DNA from: Symsagittifera roscoffensis
Taxonomy: Eukaryota > Xenacoelomorpha > Acoela > Convolutidae
Direction: 5' to 3'
NCBI RefSeq assembly: GCF_963678635.1
Contig: NC_087065.1
Coordinates: 41,851,430-41,915,429 of the forward strand
DNA: 64,000 nucleotides
Position 1 is the first letter of the stretch. Every line of letters begins with the position of its first letter. The notes beneath the pieces were generated by a model. That model saw nothing but the letters and a program-made list of their open reading frames with translations, had not been told where the DNA came from and did not search any database. The position numbers were made by a program, and so were the translations under genes. This document shows, one piece after another, positions 40,723 to 50,359 of the stretch.

Positions 40723-41326
40723 CTGGTGTTCTGTTTTTGGCGATTTCCAAGTTAGAACTGCTTCTACTGCATCTGGATCCGTGCCTGTCCACCATCCTGC
40801 CCAAGTATTTTATCGAATCCTTCAGTATCTCGCACTTTGATGGCTTATACTTTATCCCCGACCTCTTCATACATGCAAAGACCTCGTCCAGTCGCTCGAT
40901 GTGGTCTTCTAGTGTGGGCGTCGCTACTACCACGTCATCCACATAGCACATTACCAGATTGCCGTACTTCGTTGTCACACCTATCAGCGCATGTGCCATC
41001 AACCGTTGAAATGTAGCTGTGGCATTGCAAAGACCAAACAGCATTCGTTTCCATTGAAACAGCCCCAACTCGCAAGCGAACCCTGTTTTGTCCCTGTCTT
41101 GCTTCCTCATCGGGATCTGCCAGAAGGCCGAACCTAAATCAAGAGTCGTAAAAAATTTTGCGGCACCTAACTTCGAGATGCTCTCGTCACTCCTAGGTAT
41201 GGGATAGGCATCCTTCACCGTGACGGAGTTCAGATACCGAAAGTCACAACAAAACCTCAATTGGGCGCCTTTCTTTTTGGCCATCACTACTCCACACGTC
41301 CACGGTGACTTGGATGGTTCTATCAT
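40403..41326 (-). CDS. B: reverse transcriptase domain
   Basis: The Ty3/gypsy RT motifs appear in order: GVVMAKKKGAQLRFCCDFRY, FFTTLDLGSAFWQIPMRKQD, LGLFQWKRMLFGLCNATATF, NLVMCYVDDVVVATPTLEDH and KCEILKDSIKYLGRMVD. The catalytic Asp residues are present (LDLGSAF, YVDD). Before the start, the frame breaks within the HREGAR segment. After RMVDRHG the frame is shifted and the last ~120 residues are not RT. Upstream, protease is missing. Confidence 0.9.
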   Translation of the reverse strand: MIEPSKSPWTCGVVMAKKKGAQLRFCCDFRYLNSVTVKDAYPIPRSDESISKLGAAKFFTTLDLGSAFWQIPMRKQDRDKTGFACELGLFQWKRMLFGLCNATATFQRLMAHALIGVTTKYGNLVMCYVDDVVVATPTLEDHIERLDEVFACMKRSGIKYKPSKCEILKDSIKYLGRMVDRHGSRCSRSSSNLEIAKNRTPVDELPGFCELLQGIHQGLCGQGIPDATINETQRQKVHMEQRSRRIIPENKERVLRGTGVRNANGKREVRVGYGCVGSRDFWNFPSRTRMEREDSLKTNSIREQSLE

Positions 41327-41467
41327 GTCATACTCTAGTAATGTCTCTATTTCTTTCCTACATGCCTCTGATTTGAATGGGTCATGCGCCTCGCCCCCTC
41401 CCTGTGTGGTAATGCATTCCCTTCAAGTTCTATTTCATGCTCAACAAAATTACACCCGATGTCTGCC

Positions 41468-42499
41468 TTATGTCTCAAAAATACTCCCATCTATATTCAA
41501 CATCACCTCATGCAGACCATAAGCTTCTGTATATCTGTTGTCCACACGGACCGACTTGCTGCCACCTCTCGTGAGTAGCGCCCTCAAGGCTCTAGAAGTC
41601 GTCTGTGGGTCAATCGCACTCAAGTAATCTGCGTATACGTCGATGTGCATTATTGTCTGGTCGCTGGGTTCGCTTAAGTTCCTTGTCACCTCATGGCCAC
41701 CTACAGTGATTATTGACATTATCCTGGCTCCAATTTTCGTTATGCCGAATGGCTTTCCCATCACAATTTTCAGAGTGTTGCAATTTCCACTCTTTGTCGA
41801 CCCTGCTACAGCTTCTGGCACTGGCACCGAGCAATTTAACGTCTCATTCAATCTCTGTCTGTCGATCTCTTGCTTCAACCGTTGCTCTATTTCCTTCGTC
41901 GCTAGGTACTGTTTCACCTTGTTATTCGCCTCTGACGCCGCTTTCTCATAATTTATCTCTAGGGCATTCCTGGCCGTGGCCTCTATCGCACTATTAAATT
42001 GCGTTACAGCCTTCACTGTCTTCGTTGGCAGTTCCGTACTCGGTACTTCCATGTTTTTTGTTTCAAACTCAGTTTGTCTATTTCTCTGATTCTGCACCGC
42101 CGCTAATGCCAATTTATGCTTGGGGTGACTCTGGTTCTTGACTGCCTCCCAAAACAAAGGACAGTCCATCCTGAAGTGCCCCTCCTGATTGCAGAAGAAG
42201 CATCTTGCACCTATTTTGATGATTAAGCCACTATAGTACTCGTTTTCCTCCATCTGGCTCATATCTTCCTCATCTGGTGCATATCCCAGACTCTTCATGC
42301 CCTGCTTGTATGTTGTGCAATCCGCCACGTGATGATCAGCTGACCCGCAGTTCGCGCATGATCTACGTTTGTCCATGTCATCTCTAGGCTTGTACCATGA
42401 CGACCTTTGTGGTTGGCTCCCCCCTTGCATGTTCCTGTTATCCAAATATGTGTATTTCTTGGGTTTCATTAACATGTACTCTCTTGACTTCTGTCTCAT
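41468..42499 (-). CDS. B: gag nucleocapsid with two zinc knuckles, protease lost
   Basis: Two CX2CX4HX4C knuckles (CANCGSADHHVADC and CFFCNQEGHFRMDC) are followed by a helical spacer matching A (ITVGGHEVTRNLSEPSDQTI). After MLNIDG the sequence jumps to RHKADIGCNFVEHE, which in A lies beyond the protease, so roughly 1 kb with the entire retropepsin is deleted. The first residues (EMRQKSREYMLMKPKKY) match the end of the A capsid, but the capsid itself is absent. Confidence 0.85.
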   Translation of the reverse strand: MRQKSREYMLMKPKKYTYLDNRNMQGGSQPQRSSWYKPRDDMDKRRSCANCGSADHHVADCTTYKQGMKSLGYAPDEEDMSQMEENEYYSGLIIKIGARCFFCNQEGHFRMDCPLFWEAVKNQSHPKHKLALAAVQNQRNRQTEFETKNMEVPSTELPTKTVKAVTQFNSAIEATARNALEINYEKAASEANNKVKQYLATKEIEQRLKQEIDRQRLNETLNCSVPVPEAVAGSTKSGNCNTLKIVMGKPFGITKIGARIMSIITVGGHEVTRNLSEPSDQTIMHIDVYADYLSAIDPQTTSRALRALLTRGGSKSVRVDNRYTEAYGLHEVMLNIDGSIFET

Positions 42500-43007
42500 C
42501 TCTTCTGGAGTCGGTGAATTGTCTACTCATTCTGTCCATTCTCGTTTCCAGACTCCACAACTGGCTGTTCACTGCGTCATACCGTTGCTTCATCTCTTGC
42601 ATGTCTTTTTTGATGTTCTTGCATCGCTCTCCATCAGTGGCATCTACTGTGTCTGACATCTGCTGAAGCTTTTCCTCTGTCGCTTTCGCCAGATTGAAAT
42701 AGTTGTCCAGGTACTCGTGTTTGTTGTATCTTAATTCTTTCTTTATCACCTCTCTATCCTCCTCGCTGTGCTTTAGTCTCTTATCGATCTGATCTAGCTT
42801 CGCCATCAGATCGCCCAGCTGAAGAGAAGTTGTTGTTTCATGGTCAGCTGTTGCCCTGCTGTTGGCTGCTGCTCCCTGTTTAACCTGCTCTTCGTCTTGG
42901 TTGGTCACTGTCGTTTTCGTGGAAACTGTTCCAAATGTTTTGCCTTTCTCGGCTTTCGGTTCCTCCGTCACTATGTCTCTTGATTTCATCCCGACCATCA
43001 TTGCCAA
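42438..43007 (-). CDS. B: gag coiled-coil N-terminal region
   Basis: There is a long charged coiled coil (LMAKLDQIDKRLKHSEEDRE and onward) ending at RMDRMSRQFTDSR. It occupies the position of the coiled coil in A 20045-20965. The capsid signature that follows in A is missing, and the frame runs directly into the sequence before the zinc knuckles, with a frame change. Confidence 0.6.
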   Translation of the reverse strand: MAMMVGMKSRDIVTEEPKAEKGKTFGTVSTKTTVTNQDEEQVKQGAAANSRATADHETTTSLQLGDLMAKLDQIDKRLKHSEEDREVIKKELRYNKHEYLDNYFNLAKATEEKLQQMSDTVDATDGERCKNIKKDMQEMKQRYDAVNSQLWSLETRMDRMSRQFTDSRRDETEVKRVHVNETQEIHIFG

Positions 43008-43011
43008 CTTT

Positions 43012-43413
43012 TCAGTAAATGACCTTCTTTTTTACTTGAGACTTGTCCTTTACTGTTTCTGGCGTGTTGCCTGTCGTGTCCTCCACAGTGTCTATCGGCG
43101 AGAACTCCATCGACTTTTGATTTGGTTCCTCTGCATTCGGCATCGATGTCGACTCCGTCGTCTTCTTCTCCACCTCATCCACACTCTGGTCTGGTAATTC
43201 TAGGTCAATCTCGTTGGCGGGTTCCGCTTGTTTCCCTTCCGCGCCCTCTTTTGTCTTGTTATCTCTAGTACTCCTTGTGTTGACCATGCTAACTGAAAAG
43301 TTCTTCTTTGTTATTCTTGGGCCAACCGATGTCATTTTTTGTGGCGACGAGTTATATTTTGTCTTTGATTCTGTAGCTCTTTTTTCAGGTACCGGTACCC
43401 TGCTCCGTCTCAT
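43012..43413 (-). CDS. B: hydrophilic first ORF of gag region
   Basis: This 133-codon frame starts with a basic segment (RRSRVPVPEKRATESKTKYN) and becomes acidic. It is probably disordered. The stop is 5 bp before the next frame, so the two may have been one Gag protein. It is the first ORF after the leader. Confidence 0.45.
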   Translation of the reverse strand: MRRSRVPVPEKRATESKTKYNSSPQKMTSVGPRITKKNFSVSMVNTRSTRDNKTKEGAEGKQAEPANEIDLELPDQSVDEVEKKTTESTSMPNAEEPNQKSMEFSPIDTVEDTTGNTPETVKDKSQVKKKVIY

Positions 43414-45517
43414 GATTTTTATTTACAATTGATTCTATTTGCAATATTGCTATTTACAAAATCCTATTCTAAGAATAAAAAATTTTTGATAATAAAAAGA
43501 AAAACTACTTTCCTGTTCCTTATACGATTTATTCAAATTTTACTAATTCGTGATCCCAACAGTATCCGATCTATCGCGATTTAACGTTCCGACTAGTCCT
43601 ATTGCTTTTGATTCAGTTATTTCGACCTGTCTTAAGACCCTTTAGTACCGTCACACCACTTCTTCGTACTGTCCCAACACCTCTACGTACTGTCCCAAGC
43701 TTTCTCTCTACTGTCCCAAGACTACTCGGTGCTGTCCCAGTACTTCTTGTTAGTGTCTCAAGACCACTGTCCCAAGACCCTTGCCCCAAGACTACTGTCC
43801 CAAGACTACTGTCCAAAGACTAGTGTCCCAAGACTAATGTCCAAGACTACTGTCCCAAGACTACTAACCAAGACCACTGTCCCAAGACTACTGTCCCAAG
43901 ACTACTGTCCCAAGACCACTGTCCCAAGATCACTGTCCCAAGACCGCTGTCCCAAGACTACTGTCCCAAGACCACTGTCCCAAGACTACTGTCCCAAGAC
44001 CACTGTCCCAAGACCACTGTCCCAAGACTACTGTCCCAAGACTACTATCCGAAGACCACTGTCCCAAAACCAGTGTCCCAAGACCACTGTCCCAAGAGCA
44101 CTGTCCCAAGACCACTGTCCCAAGACCACTGTCCCAAGACCAGTGTTCCAAGACCGCACCGTCCCAAGACTGCACTGTCCCAAGACTGCACTGCTGCACT
44201 GTCCCAAGACCGTGCCGTCCCAAGACTGTACTGTCCCAAGACCGTACCAAGACTGCTCTGGCCCAAGACTCTCCCAAGACTGCACCGTCTCAAGACTGTT
44301 ACAAGACTGCACTGCCCAAGACTGTCCCAAGACCTCTTCGGTACTGTCCCAAGACTTGTCACCAAGTGTCTGGATAGTAGGATTTCTTCCTCTTCGTTGT
44401 GGGGACTCTTGAACCACTGTACCGTGTACCACCACTTGAGCTCTAGTAAAAACTTTCCCAAAAACCCTATCTTAATGGCCAAAAGCTTCAAATACTGACC
44501 CCCCTGTATTTATCTCCCTTTCGTTGTTTCAGGAAATTTGAAACCCAACTTCTTCGCAGGTATTTTGTGATCACCAGTTCGTTCAAATACCAATAAAAAA
44601 TTCTCACCAAAACGTAAAAATTTAAACAGGAAAAATTATAAAAACAGAGAGATGAACCCACCTAAAATTCAAAGCTGACAGATGTCAAGATTTGTCCAAA
44701 AAAAACGTCTGTTACCCAATTTCCACGCATTTTCCTCCCCCCTGCTAGCGATCTTACGTGGTATTACAAAAACTGTCTATGTCCGTTCACCCCTACCGAT
44801 CCGACCAGGGTACCTACCTTAATTCGATGTTAAATTTGGATATCCGCTTCTTATAACCGACATGTGTAAGAATCTAATGTAACTAAATCGACGATGTCGA
44901 TCAATTAGTTACTCTAATGTGTCCCCCCTTTTTACACTTTACAACCACCAACCTCTAACCTAACCAGCCCCCCTTCTATCCTCCCTCCTCTTTAGCCCCC
45001 CTCTTAAGCTGAAAATTCCCTTAAGCGCCGGGTGCTAAACCTCTCGAGAGAAAACCGTAGACCTGTTTCCAGGCCTGCTTGAGTAAAAACTTCCTCAAAA
45101 CAATGGCGTTCCGCTTGTCCAATTTTACATTTATTTCCTATAATGTAATGTGGATTTTAACGATATCCTTTTGACCAACTTGAGAACACCCCCGTCCTCT
45201 CTTGTTGTTCTGCTCGTGCTGTTTGTCTCCTTGACGTGCTCTGCACTTGTCACCAGCACCACTTTCCTTCTTGGCTGGTCACCTCTTCCAGTCAAGTCTC
45301 CTAGCGGTTCAGCTCAATCCTTGTGAACCACTTTCCCACTCGGCTGGTCACCTCTTCCAGTCAAGTCTCCTAGTGGTTCAGCTAGGTTGCAAGCTATCTG
45401 AAAACCCTTAACAACGCCCCCACTCGGGCACCTTATTGAGGTTGCTGGATAATTTTGCTAGGTTGATAGAAAGGATCGGTCTTATAAAACAGTATGGGTA
45501 TACTATTTATTTAATAT
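43414..45517 (-). other. Element B leader with minisatellite
   Basis: There is no supported gene. It holds the 14-bp minisatellite (43660-44356), then AT-rich sequence with C-rich runs, and a 57-bp direct repeat (45257-45314 and 45327-45383, both containing GGCTGGTCACCTCTTCCAGT). Confidence 0.6.
43660..44356. repeat. 14-bp minisatellite, unit GTCCCAAGACTACT
   Basis: About 45 units of GTCCCAAGACYACT run from 43755 to about 44160, with longer or partial units at both edges. Since 14 is not a multiple of 3, all frames repeat with a 14-residue period (CPKTTVPR..SQDY), which makes long false ORFs on both strands. Confidence 0.95.
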
Positions 45518-47684
45518 AAAGATTTGATCCAACTAATCTGGTGTCAAAGTCACTGTCATTTTTTTGTATTATGGTCTTTGTTCCTTTTTCTATTCTTTTT
45601 TCTTGTTTTTGTTTCGCTTTTTGTCTTTTTGTTCGTGTTTTTGTCCCCCTTGTTACCCCCCTTACTCGGTTAGCTAAGCCTCGTTCGGAGAGCGTACCAG
45701 AAAATTCTCTCGAGTTTTCTTAAAAAACTATCACGGTACAACCGGAAGGTTTACACGTTCCCGCTGTACCGTACCATTGGTACTCTATAATGGGCATGTA
45801 GCCCGGAGCTGTGTCAAGTGGGTTCGACTCCGTAGTCATGATGTCGTAAAAACACCCAGGAGCGCCATAAAAACACTTTGTAACAGTCGCCTACTTCGGT
45901 CATATGAGGCCTAAGAAAAATAGGCCCTATAACCATTGGCTCAGGAGTCAGGGACACTATCTCTTGTGTTTTTCTACCTCAAAACGGTCGGAGCCAATTC
46001 GGTTCACTTGCGACATGAGACTAGAACCGGTTACAGCTTAAAGGCCACTACCAAAATACCCCCCACTCTAGAAAATAAGAACGTCCCCATATTTAGGTCT
46101 CAAAATACCCAAAATACACGAACGCCGTTAAAAACAGGGTCGGAACAATCCGTATAGTCACTTTTTATTAGACAGTGGAAATTTGATCCATTTCAGATGG
46201 ATCAACCTAAAACTGTCCTTACCCTAACATAACAATCATAAAACACACTCAAAAAAACTAAATTGAGTACTCACATATCGGCACACTCGAGAATTGGGAT
46301 ATTTAATTTAATCAGTAATTCTAGCATTAAGTATAATAGCTTGAGAAGTTTGCTATTAATGAATTCCAGCAAGGGCAATAAGTTTTGACTCAAGAATTAA
46401 GTTTTGGAACTGAACAATATAAAGGTTTGATCCAACTAATCTGGTGTCAAAGTCACTGTCATTTTTTTGTTTTATGGTCTTTGTTCCTTTTTCTATTCTT
46501 TTTTCTTGTTTTTGTTTCGCTTTTTGTCTTTTTGTTCGTGTTTTTGTCCCCCTTGTTACCCCCCTTACTCGGTTAGCTAAGCCTCGTTCGGAGAGCGTAC
46601 CGGAAAAATTTCTCGAGTTTTCTTAAAAAGCTATCACGGTACAACCGGAAGGTTTACACGTTCCCGCTGTACCGTACCACTGGTACTCTATAATGGGCAT
46701 GAAGCCCGGAGCTGTGTCAAGTGGCTTCGACTCCATAGTCATGATGTCGTAAAAATACCCAGGAGCGCCATAAAAACACTTTGTAACAGTCGCCTACTTC
46801 GGTCATATGAGGCCTAAGAAAAATAGGCCCTATAACCATTGGCTCAGGAGTCAGAGACACTATCTCTTGTGTTTTTCTACCTCAAAACGGTCGGAGCCAA
46901 TTCGGTTCACTTGCGACATGAGACTAGAACCGGTTACAGCTTAAAGGCCACTACCAAAATACCCCCCACTCTAGAAAATAAGAACGTCCCCATATTTAGG
47001 TCTCAAAATACCCAAAATACACGAACGGCGTTAAAAACAGGGTCGGAACAATCCGTATAGTCACTTTTTATTAGACAGTGGAACTTTGATCCATTTCAGA
47101 TGGATCAACCTAAAACTGTCCTTACCCTAACATAACAATCATAAAACACACTCAAAAAAACTAAATTGAGTACTCACATATCGGCACACTCGAGAATTGG
47201 GATATTTAATTTAATCAGTAATTCTAGCATTAAGTATAATAGCTTGAGAAGTTTGCTATTAATGAATTCCAGCAAGGGAAATAAGTTTTGACTCAAGAAT
47301 TAAGTTTTGGAACTGAACAATATAAAGGTTTGATCCAACTAATCTGGTGTCAAAGTCACTGTCATTTTTTTGTTTTATGGTCTTTGTTCCTTTTTCTATT
47401 CTTTTTTCTTGTTTTTGTTTCGCTTTTTGTCTTTTTGTTCGTGTTTTTGTCCCCCTTGTTACCCCCCTTACTCGGTTAGCTAAGCCTCGTTCGGAGAGCG
47501 TACCGGAAAAATTTCTCGAGTTTTCTTAAAAAGCTATCACGGTACAACCGGAAGGTTTACACGTTCCCGCTGTACCGTACCACTGGTACTCTATAATGGG
47601 CATGAAGCCCGGAGCTGTGTCAAGTGGCTTCGACTCCATAGTCATGATGTCGTAAAAATACCCAGGAGCGCCATAAAAACACTT
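45518..47684 (-). repeat. Tandem 903-bp units: half LTR, primer-binding site and leader
   Basis: Units start at 45518 and 46421, and a third partial unit from 47324 runs into the full 5' LTR at 47685. Each unit carries a ~400-bp leader piece, the 14-bp primer-binding site (45854, 46757, 47660) and ~500 bp of LTR beginning TGTAACAG (45879, 46782). Units are more than 98% identical. The outer half of the LTR is absent from the internal copies. Confidence 0.9.
47660..47673 (-). promoter_or_regulatory. Element B primer-binding site
   Basis: On the element strand it reads TGGCGCTCCTGGGT, starting 11 nt after the 5' LTR end. It is identical in A (24838-24851) and in the two internal tandem units. 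The tRNA is not identified. Confidence 0.7.
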
Positions 47685-48580
47685 TGTAACAGTCGCCTAC
47701 TTCGGTCATATGAGGCCTAAGAAAAATAGGCCCTATAACCATTGGCTCAGGAGTCAGGGACACTATCTCTTGTGTTTTTCTACCTCAAAACGGTCGGAGC
47801 CAATTCGGTTCACTTGCGACATGAGACTAGAACCCGTTACAGCTTAAAGGCCACTACCAAAATACCCCCCCACTCTAGAAAATAAGAACGTCCCCATATT
47901 TAGGTCTCAAAATAACCAAAATACACGAACGCCGTTAAAAACAGGGTCGGAACAATCCGTTAAGTTACTTTTTATTGGACAGTGGAACTTTGATCCATAT
48001 CAGATGGATCAAGCTAAAACTCGCCTTATCTCAACATACTTATCACAAAATACACTCGGGAAAATTAAATTAGGTATTCACATAGCAGCACACTTGAGAA
48101 TCAGAGTAATTAAGCTAATTAGTAACTCCAGCATAAATACGATTGAATATAACTCGAGAAGTTTGCTATCAATGAATTCCAATCAAAGGAAATGAGTCTT
48201 ATCTTGATAATATAGTTTTGGGGTCTGAACCATGGGGAGACCCCAGTTGCCTACCTTTCCACTGAAGATTCACTCTGGTTCAGCTGAATTTCGATGTTCT
48301 TTTGGAATCACTCTGTCTCCTATATCAAGATAGGACAGCTCTACTCTCGTGTTTTTTACTTGAATCTCGGAAATTGCGAATAGCAATTTCCCGCTGTTTT
48401 TTCTGCCTCTTTCCCGCAGTTGCGATTCGGTCGTTTCGATCTTATTTCTGATGTTTTCAGTTGTCGCGAGAAAGTTGAGCATGACAGGCTCAATTTGAAT
48501 TTTTGAAAAATTAAACTTTATCCCAAAACTACGTATTTCGTATTCCTCAAGGTCAAACTTCCAGATATGACCGACTGGCA
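47685..48580 (-). repeat. Element B 5' LTR
   Basis: This 896-bp copy is TG...CA bounded on the plus strand and nearly identical to 26742-27639, with scattered substitutions and small indels. The similarity suggests a geologically recent insertion. Promoter and poly(A) signals must lie inside, but I could not assign them. Confidence 0.9.
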
Positions 48581-48715
48581 CAGAGCATAAACAACATTAA
48601 GAGCTTGCTTTTTGTGCGACAACATCTGTGATGCGGACCCATACATCCATTTCGCTTTTCCACCTTTCAAATTCCTTGTTGTCGGGCCAAGATGGTGGGT
48701 GAGGCTTTGAATGAT
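48581..48715 (-). pseudogene. Ty1/copia-like gag remnant, N-terminal side of the B insertion
   Basis: On the minus strand this reads KPHPPSWPDNKEFERWKSEM, then WVRITDV and, one frame off, HKKQALNVVYAL. It continues across B into the 26514-26741 fragment. The W..W (FERWKSE..VW) and KKQAL..V..L blocks are typical of invertebrate copia gag. CAGAG at 48581-48585 is the right target-site copy. Confidence 0.55.
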
Positions 48716-49041
48716 GTACTCATGATGTAATTTAGATGCCGGTGATCAAACTGCTAACATGAAAGCTACTGATTGCTAATACATCTATTACATAAGCCCC
48801 ACTGAAATAGAGTATACGTTATTCAAAATACCACTTACACATTTCAATCACATGACAATTAAATACAGACTAGCAATATCGACTGAGTGTTCTCTTATTG
48901 CGTCTTAGTGTTCTCGACTTAGTGTTCTCTTACGGGAAAAGGGAATTTTTCTGATTTTCTTTTCAGGGTGAAGGGTTTCTGATCAGGTTTTTTCGACTTT
49001 GTTACCGCTTGGTAATTATAAATTCAAATCAATCAACCATC

Positions 49042-49105
49042 TGGCGTAGACGTAAAGCTTGAGATGGCAAAGATTTGCAGTTCGAATCCGGTCGGGCCCT
49101 TTTTT
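49042..49105 (+). repeat. tRNA-like sequence with B box and T6
   Basis: A degenerate A box (TGGCGTAGACGTAAAGC) is followed by a good B box (AGTTCGAATCC) and a T6 run at 49100-49105. Stems do not close well, so this is a tRNA-derived repeat head and not a tRNA gene. Related copies are at 49203-49248 and 55904-55960. Confidence 0.4.
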
Positions 49106-49572
49106 GCGAACTAGTTTTTGTTCGTTTCGGATTATCGTCCTTCTGTTTAATTTTGTCGTTTTAGTTCCCATAGCTTGCTGGTTCAGCTTAATTCTAAATT
49201 GCTGTAACCCCCATCCTTGAGACGACAAAGTCGGGGAGTTGGATTCCTGTTGAGACTTGTTTTCTGGCTAATTGTCTGCTCAGTTCTGCAGAAAGGACTT
49301 TTTTTGAAAGCTTTGCTTCCCAAAGCTCTTTAGAGTTTAGAATGGCGCAGGCAATTTTGTTCGGGATATTTTCGGCTTTTGTTGCAATTTTTAATGACCA
49401 AACGATTTTTTGATTTTTTCCCGTTTGATTTTCAAAGCTTTCATGTTTGTATCGCAAGTGGTGCGAAGCTCAGCTTCGCCTCTGTGTAAGATAAAATTTT
49501 CGCTCTTCGCGCTGTTCATTAAAGAAACCACTAAGGTTTTGTACAAAGTCCATTTGTTGAAATCAAATTTTT

Positions 49573-50178
49573 CGTGCGGCATCAGTATAGCAAATTCATT
49601 CAATATCAAACACGTACCACCAATTTTATCTGGCCCTATAATTGTTCATTATCGAGACATATGAAAATTTTGGTTCACCTAGTTTTTTCAATATTCAAAA
49701 TTTTTCCGACTTATGTTTTGTTCTATTTTTGTGTTGTATCGCAAGGGATGCGAAGCTCTGCTTCGCCTGTGTTTGATTTTTCTGTTTTTAAATGGTTTTC
49801 CTAATATTGGATCATTGCGTTGTATTTGTACAGCAACTAGCCCTCCTTGTTTAACGAGGAATTCAGCGGAAAAATTTTTCGTGCGGCATCAGTATAGCAA
49901 ATTCATTCAATATCAAACACGTACCACCAATTTTATCTGGCCCTATAATTGTTTATTACCGAGACATACGAAAATTTGGTCTAGTTTTTTCAATATTCAA
50001 AATTTTTCCGACTTATGTTTTGTTCTATTTTTGTGTTGTATCGCAATGGATGCGAAGCTCTTCTTCGCCTGTGTTTGATTTTTCAGTTTTTAAATGGTTT
50101 TCCTAATATTGGATCATTGCGTTGTATTTGTACAGCAACTAGCCCTCCTTGTTTAACGAGGAATTCAGCGGGAAAAAT
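49573..50178. repeat. Tandem duplication, 307-bp offset
   Basis: The sequence from CGTGCGGCATCAGTATAGCA (49573) to GAATTCAGCGGAAAAATTT recurs 307 bp later (49880 to about 50178) with about 95% identity. Each copy carries one hairpin repeat (GCGAAGCTCT.CTTCGC). Confidence 0.9.
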
Positions 50179-50359
50179 TTGTCAGTTTTTAACCTGACCC
50201 AACCCCTCTCTAAATCATCTACTGCTCTAAAACAGATATTAAACAGTCGAAATCAAAAGCTGCATTTTGTATTCCATAGCAATACTTCAGCCTTTAAATC
50301 ATTTTGTTAATATGTTTCAGAAGTTTATGTAAGCGTTAGAACTCTTCAGTTTTGGCAAA

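Larger units (their letters stand above)
26742..48580 (-). mobile_element. Element B: 21.8-kb LTR retrotransposon of Ty3/gypsy type with cargo ORFs
   Basis: Two near-identical direct repeats (26742-27639 and 47685-48580) bound the element, starting TGTAACAG and ending CTGGCA on the plus strand, with a CAGAG duplication outside. The order from the right on the minus strand is: LTR, primer-binding site, tandem leader repeats, minisatellite, gag, RT, RNase H, linker, integrase, macro-like domain, SGNH-like domains, large unknown protein, further unknown ORFs, purine-rich tract, LTR. It is about four times the length of an ordinary Ty3/gypsy element. The capsid core and protease are missing and several frames are broken, so it is not autonomous as read. 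Confidence 0.9.
48716..50359. other. Host intergenic/5' region of the zinc transporter gene, repeat-rich
   Basis: It contains tRNA-like segments (49042-49099 and 49203-49248), GCGAAGCT hairpin repeats (49449, 49736, 50038) and a 307-bp tandem duplication. The transporter promoter and any 5' UTR exon must lie here, but no TATA box or initiator stands out. Confidence 0.5.

Noticed and set aside
40700-40800. Programmed frameshift between RT and RNase H in B
   Set aside because: The break lies inside the RT-RNase H connection, where no known element uses recoding, and no slippery sequence is evident; more likely a mutation.
43660-44356. Possible CRISPR array
   Set aside because: The repeat has no spacers of constant length, and the DNA is eukaryotic; it is a minisatellite.
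43729-44498. Long overlapping ORFs on both strands rich in CPKTTVPR or GLGTVVLGQ
   Set aside because: They are translations of a 14-bp minisatellite, which stays open in several frames by chance.
45541-47529. Hydrophobic Phe/Leu-rich ORFs resembling membrane proteins, repeated three times
   Set aside because: They translate a T-rich tract (TTTTTCTTGTTTTTG type) in the tandem leader unit; not conserved as protein and no matching gene context.
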